A DNA stretch of 64,000 nucleotides from Streptomyces chumphonensis (GTDB taxonomy: Bacteria; Actinomycetota; Actinomycetes; Streptomycetales; Streptomycetaceae), in NCBI RefSeq assembly GCF_014779715.1, contig NZ_JACXYU010000001.1, forward strand, positions 496,001-560,000. The letters run 5' to 3'. This document shows, in pieces, positions 19,114 to 26,584 of the stretch. The first letter of the stretch is position 1; every line of letters begins with the position of its first letter. A program made the position numbers and the translations under genes. A model generated the notes under the pieces. That model saw only the letters and a program-made list of their open reading frames with translations. It was not told where the DNA came from and searched no databases.

Positions 19114-19878
19114 TCAGGCCTCCCGGCCGCGCCCTCCTCCGACGCCCCCCGCGGGCGCGGGGGCCGGGGCGCCGGAGAGGACGTCCCGGGGCGTGAGCAG
19201 CGTGGCCGGGGACCCGGCGGGCGGGTCGAGCGCCGCCGCGACCTTCGGCGGCATGGCGGCGGGGTCGAGCAGCCCCCGGGTGACGGCGGCGGTCAGGGCG
19301 TGCCAGTCCCCCGCGCGGCGGAGCATCGCGTGGTCGCTGCCCGCCAGGACGACGCCGCAGGCGCGGGCCCCGGCCGCGCGGGCCCGGGAGGCCAGGCTCC
19401 AGGTGCCCCGGGGGTCGGTCATGCGGTCGCTCTCGTCGTGCAGCAGCACCAGGCCGCGTCCCGCGAGGTGGGCGACGGGCTCACCGGCCGGACACCACGG
19501 CGCGAGCCCCACGACGCCGCGCACCTGCGGGTGGCCGCCGACCCGCAGCGCCGCCCGGCCGCCCATGGAGTGCCCCACCAGCACCACGGGCACGTCCCCG
19601 AGCTCCTCCACGAGGGCCTCCAGCGCCACCGCGGCGTCCCGCGCGGCGTCCGCCCGCTCGCCGTTCCAGCCCCGGTGGCGGTAGCGCACGCGCGCGACGA
19701 CGGGCCGTTCGGCCGCGCAGGAGCGGGCGACGGCCCGGGCGAAGGGCCGCATGCGCAGACCCGGCAGGTTCCAGCGCGGGGGCGGCTCCAGCGCGTCCGA
19801 CCGCCCTCCGTGCAGGAGCAGCACGAGGGCGCCGGGGCGCGCCGGGCGTACGAAGGTCGCGTAGCGAGGATGATCCAC
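19114..19878 (-). CDS. Alpha/beta hydrolase
   Basis: A 254-residue alpha/beta hydrolase. LVLLLHGG is the oxyanion-hole segment, GHSMGGRAA is the nucleophile elbow with the catalytic serine, LLHDESDRMTD carries the acidic residue and GSDHAML the catalytic histidine. No signal peptide is seen. The C-terminal 30 residues are Ala/Pro/Gly-rich. Substrate unknown; an esterase or lipase-like role is likely. It converges with sdhB. Confidence 0.8.
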   Translation of the reverse strand: MDHPRYATFVRPARPGALVLLLHGGRSDALEPPPRWNLPGLRMRPFARAVARSCAAERPVVARVRYRHRGWNGERADAARDAAVALEALVEELGDVPVVLVGHSMGGRAALRVGGHPQVRGVVGLAPWCPAGEPVAHLAGRGLVLLHDESDRMTDPRGTWSLASRARAAGARACGVVLAGSDHAMLRRAGDWHALTAAVTRGLLDPAAMPPKVAAALDPPAGSPATLLTPRDVLSGAPAPAPAGGVGGGRGREA

Positions 19879-20031
19879 CGGTGGGCTGCCTAACTGTCCG
19901 GGGCGGGCGCGCTGCGCGGTGCAGCGTATCCACCAACGACCACACCGGTGATTCGGTGCCCGGCGCCCCGCGGACGGGTCCGGATCGTGACGGCCCGGAC
20001 GGACGGGCGGCGGCCCGCGTCGGCGGCGGGC

Positions 20032-20406
20032 TCAGCGCTCGCGGGGGGTGCGCAGCAGCGCCGCCAGCGTGAGGGAGCCCCAGCCCACCGACACGGCCAC
20101 GGCGGCCGAGCGCTTGATCCCGCGCGGGAGGGTGGCGCCGAGGAGCGCGGCGTCGCCGAAGTCCGCGGCGACGCGCAGGGCCGTGGCCGTCCGCAGCGTC
20201 CGCTCGTCGCGGGCGGTGAGCATGGCCAGGCCGCTCGCGGCGTCCCGCCACACCAGGGGGCGCAGCGAGACCGCCGTGTCCGGCGCCGTCCGCCCCGCCT
20301 CGTCCACCAGGCCGGCCGACCGGGCCAGCAGCTGGGGGCGGGCGGTGAGCAGCAGGCCGTACGCGGTCGTGGCGGCCCCGATCAGCCGCAGGAGTTTCGT
20401 GTCCAC
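20032..20406 (-). CDS. Small membrane protein of unknown function
   Basis: A 124-residue protein with two to three hydrophobic stretches (LIGAATTAYGLLLTA near the N terminus and AAVAVSVGWGSLTLAALL near the C terminus). It lies 58 bases downstream of the sigma-factor gene on the same strand and may be co-transcribed with it. The fold resembles small DoxX/DUF4267-like membrane proteins, but I do not recognise the family with certainty. Confidence 0.65.
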   Translation of the reverse strand: MDTKLLRLIGAATTAYGLLLTARPQLLARSAGLVDEAGRTAPDTAVSLRPLVWRDAASGLAMLTARDERTLRTATALRVAADFGDAALLGATLPRGIKRSAAVAVSVGWGSLTLAALLRTPRER

Positions 20407-20464
20407 CGTCGCCTTCCCTGTGTCGTGTGTCGCGGGTCGTGGGTCGCGCGGGCCGCGCGCCGGG

Positions 20465-21463
20465 TCACCCCCGGTCGGCCGGGAGGGACTCCGGCAGGCC
20501 GAAGGTGGCGAACAGCCGCGTGTCGAAGAAGGCGGCGACGTGCGAGACGCCGCCCTGCGCGAGCGTGAGGACCTGGAGGTGGAAGGGCTGGAAGGTGCCG
20601 TCCTCCGCCCGCATGTAGAGGCCGAAGGCGGGCTGGCCGTTGGCCCCCGCCGGGATCAGCCGCATCTCGCCGGGGCCGCCCGGGCAGCGGGTTCCGATGA
20701 GCTCGCCGACGGCGGCCGGCCCCTGGTACCAGCCGGTGAACGGCGGCATCTCCCAGACGACCTCCTGGCTGAGGAGCCGCACGATCTCCGCGACGTCCTT
20801 CACCTCGAAGGCGGCGACGTAGCGCTCCAGCAGTTCGCGGCGCTCCCCGTGGCCGGGCTCGGTCACCGTGTCCTCGGCGGGCGCGATCTGCTTGAGCTGG
20901 GCGCGGGCACGCTGCAGGGCGCTGTTCACCGACGCCGTCGAGGTCTCCAGCAGCTCGGCGACCTCGGCGGCGCGCCACTTGAGGACGTCCCGCAGCAGCA
21001 GGACGGCCCGCTGCCGGGCGGGCAGGTGCTGCAGGGCGGCCACGAACGCCAGCCGGACGCTCTCGCGGGAGGTGACGACGGCCGCCGGGTCGGCGCCGTC
21101 GGCACCGACCAGGGCGTCGGGCACGGGTTCCAGCCACGGCACCTCGCCCTGCTCGACCAGTTCGTCCGAGGGGTCGGAACTGGGCGCGCCGAGGCCGGTG
21201 GGCAGCGGGCGCCTGCTGCGGCTCTCCAGGGCGTCCAGGCAGGTATTGGTGGCGATCCGGTGCAGCCAGGTGCGCATCGAGGAGCGGCCCTCGAAGCGGT
21301 CGTACGCGCGCCAGGCCCGCAGGTAGGTCTCCTGCACGAGGTCCTCGGCGTCGTGCACGGAGCCCAGCATGCGGTAGCAGTGGGCCAGCAGCTCCCGCCG
21401 GAAGGGGTCGGCCAGACGGGGGAAGTCCTCGCTGACCCGGGTCTTCGTCGGGTTCTCCGCCAT
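20465..21463 (-). CDS. ECF-type RNA polymerase sigma factor with C-terminal SnoaL-like domain
   Basis: A 332-residue group 4 sigma factor. Region 2 contains YRMLGSVHDAEDLVQETYLRAWRAYDRFEGRSSMRTWLHRIATN; region 4 contains ALQHLPARQRAVLLLRDVLKWRAAEVAELLETSTASVNSALQRAR. After about residue 195 a SnoaL/NTF2-like domain follows (ERYVAAFEVKDVAEIVRLLSQ), typical of TIGR02960/SigG-like factors, where the extra domain modulates activity without a classical membrane anti-sigma. The ATG chosen begins MAENPTKT, after a GAGGGCGGGACG ribosome site; 72 extra upstream codons in the same frame were rejected. The regulon is unknown. Confidence 0.85.
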   Translation of the reverse strand: MAENPTKTRVSEDFPRLADPFRRELLAHCYRMLGSVHDAEDLVQETYLRAWRAYDRFEGRSSMRTWLHRIATNTCLDALESRSRRPLPTGLGAPSSDPSDELVEQGEVPWLEPVPDALVGADGADPAAVVTSRESVRLAFVAALQHLPARQRAVLLLRDVLKWRAAEVAELLETSTASVNSALQRARAQLKQIAPAEDTVTEPGHGERRELLERYVAAFEVKDVAEIVRLLSQEVVWEMPPFTGWYQGPAAVGELIGTRCPGGPGEMRLIPAGANGQPAFGLYMRAEDGTFQPFHLQVLTLAQGGVSHVAAFFDTRLFATFGLPESLPADRG

Positions 21464-21635
21464 CGTCCCGCCCTCTCCTCGCCCGGAATCCCCGGTCGGT
21501 GTCGCGATGCCCGCCATCCTCGCAGAAGGCAGTGACAACGGCCCGCGCTGAAGGGCGGCGGCGGTACGTGCGGCCGCTCCGGGCGCCCGCGTCCGCGAGG
21601 GGGGTTCACCGTGCGGAGGCAAGTCGTCGGCACAG

Positions 21636-21649
21636 TGTGACGTGTCACA
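21636..21649. promoter_or_regulatory. Perfect palindrome TGTGACGTGTCACA, Crp-like operator
   Basis: This 6+2+6 inverted repeat contains GTG-N6-CAC, the half-site layout reported for actinobacterial Crp-family regulators. It lies 102 bases upstream of the oxygenase operon and 172 bases from the divergent sigma-factor start. Its regulator is not identified. Confidence 0.5.
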
Positions 21650-21750
21650 GACAAGCAGGCCCGCCTGTGGGAACTTCAACTCCGCTACCCCTCAGTACAG
21701 TTGCCGGACCAACGGCTCGCGACGCCCTGCCCACGCCCGGAGAGGACCGC

Positions 21751-22629
21751 ATGAGCACTCTGGAAGGCACGACCTCCGACACCCTTGAGGGCATCGTCGA
21801 CACCGCGCGGTACCCGCTGTCGGACCTCGCGAGCGCCGCGGGCCGGGAGGTCCTGGCCCGCGCGCGGCGGGACCTGGCCCGCGACGGCTGCACCGTCCTG
21901 CCGGACTTCGTCCGCCCCGACCTGCGCGCAGTGCTGCGGCGTGAGGGCGCCGCCATGGCCCCTCGGGCCTACGTCGACGTCGAGACCGTCAACGTCTACA
22001 ACGTCGACGTCGGCGCCGAACTGCCCGAGGGGCACCCCGGCCGCCGCACGTTCCTGCGGGGCAACGCCTTCGTCGCCCGGGACCGCGTGCCCGGCGACGC
22101 CCTCATCAGCCGCCTGTACTCCCACCCCGCCTTCCAGGGGTTCGTGGCCGCCTGCTTCGGGCTGCCCGCCCTGCACGAGCTGGCCGACCCGCTGTCCGGA
22201 CTCGTCCTCAACGTCGTCGCGCCCGGCATGGAGCACCCCTGGCACTTCGACACCAACGAGTTCACCGTCAGCATGCTGACCCAGGAGCCGCGGGCGGGCG
22301 GCGTCTTCGAGTACTGCCCGGGCATCCGGTCCGCCGAGGACGAGTGCTTCGAGGACGTGCGCGCCGTCCTCGACGGCCGGGGCGAGCGGCTCGTCCGCCG
22401 ACTCCCGCTGCACCCGGGGGACCTCCAGCTCTTCCAGGGGCGCTACGCGCTCCACCGGGTCAGTCCCGTGGGCGGCGACACCGCCCGGCACTCGGCCATC
22501 TTCGCCTACAGCGAGCGACCCGGGGTGATCGGCAGCGTCGCCCGCACCCGGCAGCTCTTCGGTCGCGTCCTGCCCGCACACCTGGCGGCCGAGGGCCGCG
22601 CCGTCCGGGGCGACCGGCTGCTCGACTGA
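21751..22629 (+). CDS. Non-heme Fe(II)/2-oxoglutarate-type oxygenase
   Basis: A 292-residue cupin-fold oxygenase. The iron triad is visible as HPWHFDTNEF (HxD) and a distal histidine in GRYALHRVSPV, with an arginine in ARHSAIFAYSE placed to bind 2-oxoglutarate. It resembles the group that contains amino-acid halogenases of the BesD/HalD type, but the aspartate that halogenases replace by Gly/Ala is present, so hydroxylation is expected. Start: AGAGGACCGC precedes this ATG; 84 upstream in-frame codons overlap the regulatory palindrome and were rejected. It heads an operon with a methyltransferase and a carnitine/choline acyltransferase. The substrate is unknown. Confidence 0.75.
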   Translation: MSTLEGTTSDTLEGIVDTARYPLSDLASAAGREVLARARRDLARDGCTVLPDFVRPDLRAVLRREGAAMAPRAYVDVETVNVYNVDVGAELPEGHPGRRTFLRGNAFVARDRVPGDALISRLYSHPAFQGFVAACFGLPALHELADPLSGLVLNVVAPGMEHPWHFDTNEFTVSMLTQEPRAGGVFEYCPGIRSAEDECFEDVRAVLDGRGERLVRRLPLHPGDLQLFQGRYALHRVSPVGGDTARHSAIFAYSERPGVIGSVARTRQLFGRVLPAHLAAEGRAVRGDRLLD

Positions 22630-22658
22630 CACCCACCGCACCCTCGGAGGCCGTCCCT

Positions 22659-23483
22659 GTGCGTTTCGACGCGACCGGCAAAGTCTCGCTCGACCACATC
22701 TACACCCAGCCCGACCCGCGCCCCTACTTCACCGCACTCCGCCCGCTCGGCTACACCGTCCCGCAGCACGCCAAGCCCTACTTCGCGAAGCTGGTCCGGG
22801 AGTACCGCGACACCCACGGCGTCGCGGTGCCGCAGGTGCTGGACGTCGGCTGCTCGTACGGCATCAACGCCGCGCTGCTGAAGCAGGACACGACGATGGA
22901 GGCGCTGTACGAGCACTACGCCCCCGGTGGCGAGGACCGGCGCACCCGCGCCGACCTGCTGGCCGAGGACCGCGCGCGGGCGCGCTCCCGGCACCCGGCC
23001 CCGGTCCGGGTCGTCGGGCTGGACACCTCCGCCGAGGCCCTGTCCTACGCGGTGCGGGCCGGTCACCTCGACGACGCCGTCCACGCCGACCTGGAGCGGG
23101 AGGAGCCCACGGCCGCGCAGCGGGAGCTCCTCGCGGGCACCGACCTGGTCGTCTCCACCGGCTGCCTCGGCTACGTCACCGAGCGCACCCTGACGCGCGT
23201 CGTCCGCGCGCAGGGCGGGCGCCGCCCGTGGATGGCCCACTTCGTGCTGCGGATGTTCCCCTTCGACCCCATCGCGCGGGCCCTGGCCGCGCTCGGCTAC
23301 CGCACCACCCGCGTCGAGGGCCTCTTCCCGCAGCGGCGCTTCGCCTCCGCGCAGGAGCAGGAGCGCGTGCTGGCCGGCATGGCGGCCGCCGGCGTGGCGC
23401 CCGGCGACCTCGAAGCGGACGGCTGGTTCGCCGCACAGCTTTTCCTCTCCCGTCCCGACGAACCGAAACGAGAGCGTCCTTGA
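22659..23483 (+). CDS. SAM-dependent methyltransferase
   Basis: A 274-residue class I methyltransferase-like protein. VLDVGCSYGINAALL is motif I, with the third motif glycine replaced by serine-tyrosine; GLDTSAEALSYAV carries the ribose-binding acid; DLVVSTGCLGYV is the motif II region. The GTG start has CTCGGAGG nine bases upstream. The stop overlaps the TTG start of the acyltransferase. Methylation of an amine to a betaine would fit the neighbours, but this is inference. Confidence 0.75.
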   Translation: MRFDATGKVSLDHIYTQPDPRPYFTALRPLGYTVPQHAKPYFAKLVREYRDTHGVAVPQVLDVGCSYGINAALLKQDTTMEALYEHYAPGGEDRRTRADLLAEDRARARSRHPAPVRVVGLDTSAEALSYAVRAGHLDDAVHADLEREEPTAAQRELLAGTDLVVSTGCLGYVTERTLTRVVRAQGGRRPWMAHFVLRMFPFDPIARALAALGYRTTRVEGLFPQRRFASAQEQERVLAGMAAAGVAPGDLEADGWFAAQLFLSRPDEPKRERP

Positions 23484-25252
23484 AGAGCATCTTCGCCCGC
23501 GAGGCCGAACTGCCCCGCGTGCCCCTGCCCACCCTGGAGGAGAGCTGCGAGCGGTTCCTCACCTGGTGCGCGCCGCTGCTGACCGACGAGGGACAGGCCG
23601 CCACCGAGGCGGAGGTGGCGGCCTTCCGGGGGCCGGGCGGCCCCGGCCCCGAGCTGCACGCCGCCCTGAGCGCGTACGACGCGAGCGAGGGCGTGCACAG
23701 CTGGCTCGACACGTTCTGGCCCTACCGCTACCTCGGCCGCCGGGACCGGATCGCGCTGAACGCCAACTTCTTCTTCCTGTTCGAGGACGCCGAAGCGGCC
23801 CAGGTGCCGCGCGCCGCCGGTCTTGTCGCCGCCGCCCTGGACCACAAGCGGCGGCTCGACGAGGACCTCGTGCCGCCCGCGACGCAGCGCGGCGTGCCGC
23901 AGTCCATGGTCCAGAGCGCCTACCTGTTCTCCACCACCCGCATCCCCGGCGCCGAGCAGGACACCGTCCGCGCCCCGTGGAGCGAGGCGTGGCCGGGACC
24001 GTCCGACGCCCGCCACATCGTCGTGCTGCACCGGGGCCATCTGGTGCGCATGGACGTCCTCGGCCCCGACGGCGTCCCGCACGACCTGGCGGACCTCGAA
24101 GCGGGCCTGCGGCACGTGATGCGGACGGCCACCGCCCCCGAGCCCTTCCCCGTCGGCCATCTCACCACGCTGGCGCGCGCCGAGTGGGCGAGCGCGCGGA
24201 CCTCCCTCCAGGCCCTCGACCCGGGCAACGCCGAGGCACTGGAGGACATCGAGACCGCCCTGTTCTGCCTCTGCCTGGAGGACGTCGCCCCCGACGGGAC
24301 CAAAGCCGCCTGCGACGAGCTGCTGCACGGCGACCGGGGCAACCGCTGGTTCGACAAGGCCGTGTCCCTGGTGGTGTTCGCCGACGGCCGCGCGGGCATC
24401 AACGTCGAGCACTGCGAGCTGGACGGCACGACCGTCCTCGGCTTCGTCGACGCCCTGCTGGAGAGCCCCGCCGAGGAGCGGGCCCGCGCGTCGGGGGCCC
24501 GCTCACAGGGCCTGCCCGCCGTGCGTCCGCTCGACTTCACCCTGGACGCGGCGCTGCGCGCCCGCGTCACCGAGGCCGCTGCCTCCTTCGCCGAGCACGG
24601 CGCCGCCACGGCCACCGCCACCGTCGCGTTCGACGACTTCGGCAGCGCCGCCGCCAAGGCCCTCGGCGTCTCCCCCGACGCCTTCGTCCAGTGCGCCTAC
24701 CAGCTCGCGCACCAGCGCGCGAAGGGGCACCTGGGCGCGACGTACGAGTCGATCGCGACCCGCCAGTACCGGTACGGGCGCACCGAGGCGATGCGCGTCG
24801 TCACCCCTCAGATGCAGGCGTTCGTGAGCGCGATGGAGGACCCGGGGGCCGACGCGGAGACCCGTCGCGCCGCCTTCCACGCGGCCGCCGCGGCCCACGT
24901 GACCCGGGCCCGGCAGTGCCAGACCGGCCAGGCCCCCGAGCAGCACCTGTGGGAGCTGGAGCTGATCCAGCGCCGCCGGGGCGGCCCCCAGCCCGCCCTG
25001 TTCCGCTCCCCCGGCTGGCTGACGATGCGCGCCGACCACCTGAGCACCAGCTCCGCCCCCTCCACCCACATCCAGTACTTCGGCTTCGGTTCGACGAGCC
25101 CGCAGTGCATCGGCGTGGCGTACGTGCTGCTCCCCGACCGTTTCCACGTCTACCTGAGCACGCCCCGGCCGGTCGCCGCCGCGATGGAGACCTTCGCCGA
25201 CGCCCTGCGGGAGGCCGTCGCCCAGCTCCGGGCGCTGCTCACCCCGTCCTGA
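23480..25252 (+). CDS. Choline/carnitine O-acyltransferase family protein
   Basis: A 590-residue member of the carnitine/choline acyltransferase family, otherwise mainly eukaryotic. The early PxLPxPxLExTxxxYL-like motif appears as LPRVPLPTLEESCERFL. The catalytic histidine lies in GINVEHCELDGTT, the counterpart of NxEHSxxDG. QYFGFGSTSPQCIGVAYVLLPD corresponds to the C-terminal S-T-S/GYG substrate region. Such enzymes move acyl groups between CoA and a hydroxylated quaternary amine. The TTG start overlaps the methyltransferase stop (TTGA). With a hydroxylase and a methyltransferase, an acylated carnitine-like product is a reasonable hypothesis. Confidence 0.88.
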   Translation: MKSIFAREAELPRVPLPTLEESCERFLTWCAPLLTDEGQAATEAEVAAFRGPGGPGPELHAALSAYDASEGVHSWLDTFWPYRYLGRRDRIALNANFFFLFEDAEAAQVPRAAGLVAAALDHKRRLDEDLVPPATQRGVPQSMVQSAYLFSTTRIPGAEQDTVRAPWSEAWPGPSDARHIVVLHRGHLVRMDVLGPDGVPHDLADLEAGLRHVMRTATAPEPFPVGHLTTLARAEWASARTSLQALDPGNAEALEDIETALFCLCLEDVAPDGTKAACDELLHGDRGNRWFDKAVSLVVFADGRAGINVEHCELDGTTVLGFVDALLESPAEERARASGARSQGLPAVRPLDFTLDAALRARVTEAAASFAEHGAATATATVAFDDFGSAAAKALGVSPDAFVQCAYQLAHQRAKGHLGATYESIATRQYRYGRTEAMRVVTPQMQAFVSAMEDPGADAETRRAAFHAAAAAHVTRARQCQTGQAPEQHLWELELIQRRRGGPQPALFRSPGWLTMRADHLSTSSAPSTHIQYFGFGSTSPQCIGVAYVLLPDRFHVYLSTPRPVAAAMETFADALREAVAQLRALLTPS

Positions 25253-25325
25253 CCCCGTCCCCGATCCCCCGTCGCCCCCGGTCGGCCGCTCCACTGCGGG
25301 CGGTCGACCGGCCGCTTCCGGGCCG

Positions 25326-26522
25326 TCACCAGGCCTCGTTCTCCGCCCCGCCCGGCCCCTCGGCCCGTCGGCGCAGCCGCAGCGCGAGGAGCGGGAAGAC
25401 CAGGACCGACACCATGGCCGCGCCCACCAGCGCCGCCGCCTCGTCCGTCCCGATGCGGTCGTCGTCGAGCCCGATGGTGGTGATGGCGACCACCAGCGGC
25501 AGGCACGTCGAAGCGTGCAGCATCAGCGCCCCGCGCTCGGGAACGGTGAGGTCGCGCGGCGCCGCCCAGAGCACCGGAAGGCCGCGCACCACGAGGAAGA
25601 GCAGGAGGAACGTCGGCACCAGGAGCAGCGCCCGGCCACCGGACAACAGCGCGTCGAGGTCGAACTCGATGCCGGTGACGACGAAGAACAGCGGCACCAG
25701 GAAACCGAAGCCCATCGCCTCCACCTTGCCCAGCACCTCCTCGCTGCTCCCGGGCACGGCGGCCAGGACCAGCCGCGTCAGCAGGCCCGCCGCGAACGCC
25801 CCCAGCAGGGCGTCCAGACCGAACGCCGCCGAGAGGGCCAGCATCGAGAACAGCAGCAGCATGACGAAGCGCACCGCGAACTGCCCGCTCGTGTGCAGCG
25901 TCCTCGCCACGAGATCCGCGAACCACGGGCGCCGGGGCCGCATCGCCCACAGCACCGCGACCGCCGTGATCACGGCGAAGACCACCAGCAGCGCCGCCGA
26001 CTCCACCGGCTGACGCCCGCTCAGGAGCAGCGCGATGGCGATGATCGGCCCGAACTCCCCGACCGCCCCGAAGGCGAGGACGACCCTGCCGAACCGGCCG
26101 TCCAGCTCCCCCACGTCCCGCAGGATCGGCAGGATCGTTCCCAGCGCGGTGCTGGTCAGCGCGGTACCGAGCACGAAGGACTTGTCGATGTCCGCCCCCG
26201 TGAGCAGCAGGGCGATCCCGAGGCCCAGGCCCAGCGCGAGGAGCCAGGCTCCCGCCGAGCGCCGCATCGTGCCGCCCCGCACCTCGTCCAGGCCCAGCTC
26301 GTAGCCCGCGAGGAAGATGAGCATGGCCAACCCCAGGTCGGCCAAGGTGTCCAGCACCCGGCTCGAGTGGGCCCAGCCCAGGACGGCCGGGCCGATCAGC
26401 ACGCCCAGTCCGATCTCGAAGATGACCAGCGGCACGCGGACCCGGCGGCCGAGCCGGTAGGCCAGCAGGGGCGCCAGGACCGCCGCCGCCATGATCAGGA
26501 TCAGGGTCTCCGGATGCTCCAT
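25326..26522 (-). CDS. Cation:proton antiporter (CPA2/KefB-type)
   Basis: A 398-residue membrane protein with about 12 hydrophobic segments, of the monovalent cation:proton antiporter-2 family. GLGVLIGPAVLGW in TM2 and FLAGYELGLDEV in TM3-4 are typical of KefB-like exchangers, and LTSTALGTILPIL is the ion-binding helix region. No C-terminal RCK/TrkA domain is present. It converges with the acyltransferase and is followed 62 bases on by the helR stop. The transported ion (K+ or Na+) cannot be told. Confidence 0.85.
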   Translation of the reverse strand: MEHPETLILIMAAAVLAPLLAYRLGRRVRVPLVIFEIGLGVLIGPAVLGWAHSSRVLDTLADLGLAMLIFLAGYELGLDEVRGGTMRRSAGAWLLALGLGLGIALLLTGADIDKSFVLGTALTSTALGTILPILRDVGELDGRFGRVVLAFGAVGEFGPIIAIALLLSGRQPVESAALLVVFAVITAVAVLWAMRPRRPWFADLVARTLHTSGQFAVRFVMLLLFSMLALSAAFGLDALLGAFAAGLLTRLVLAAVPGSSEEVLGKVEAMGFGFLVPLFFVVTGIEFDLDALLSGGRALLLVPTFLLLFLVVRGLPVLWAAPRDLTVPERGALMLHASTCLPLVVAITTIGLDDDRIGTDEAAALVGAAMVSVLVFPLLALRLRRRAEGPGGAENEAW

Positions 26523-26584
26523 GCCCGCATTGTCCAGGAATCACCTGATGATGCCGGTAGCTGCCACCGAGCGGCAGACGGGTT

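Noticed and set aside
19881-20072. Small plus-strand frame after the hydrolase gene
   Set aside because: Arg/Gly/Ala-rich shadow, overlapping the end of a better-supported minus-strand gene.
21751-22629. Oxygenase as an amino-acid halogenase of BesD/HalD type
   Set aside because: The HxD aspartate is present; halogenases of this class have Gly or Ala there.
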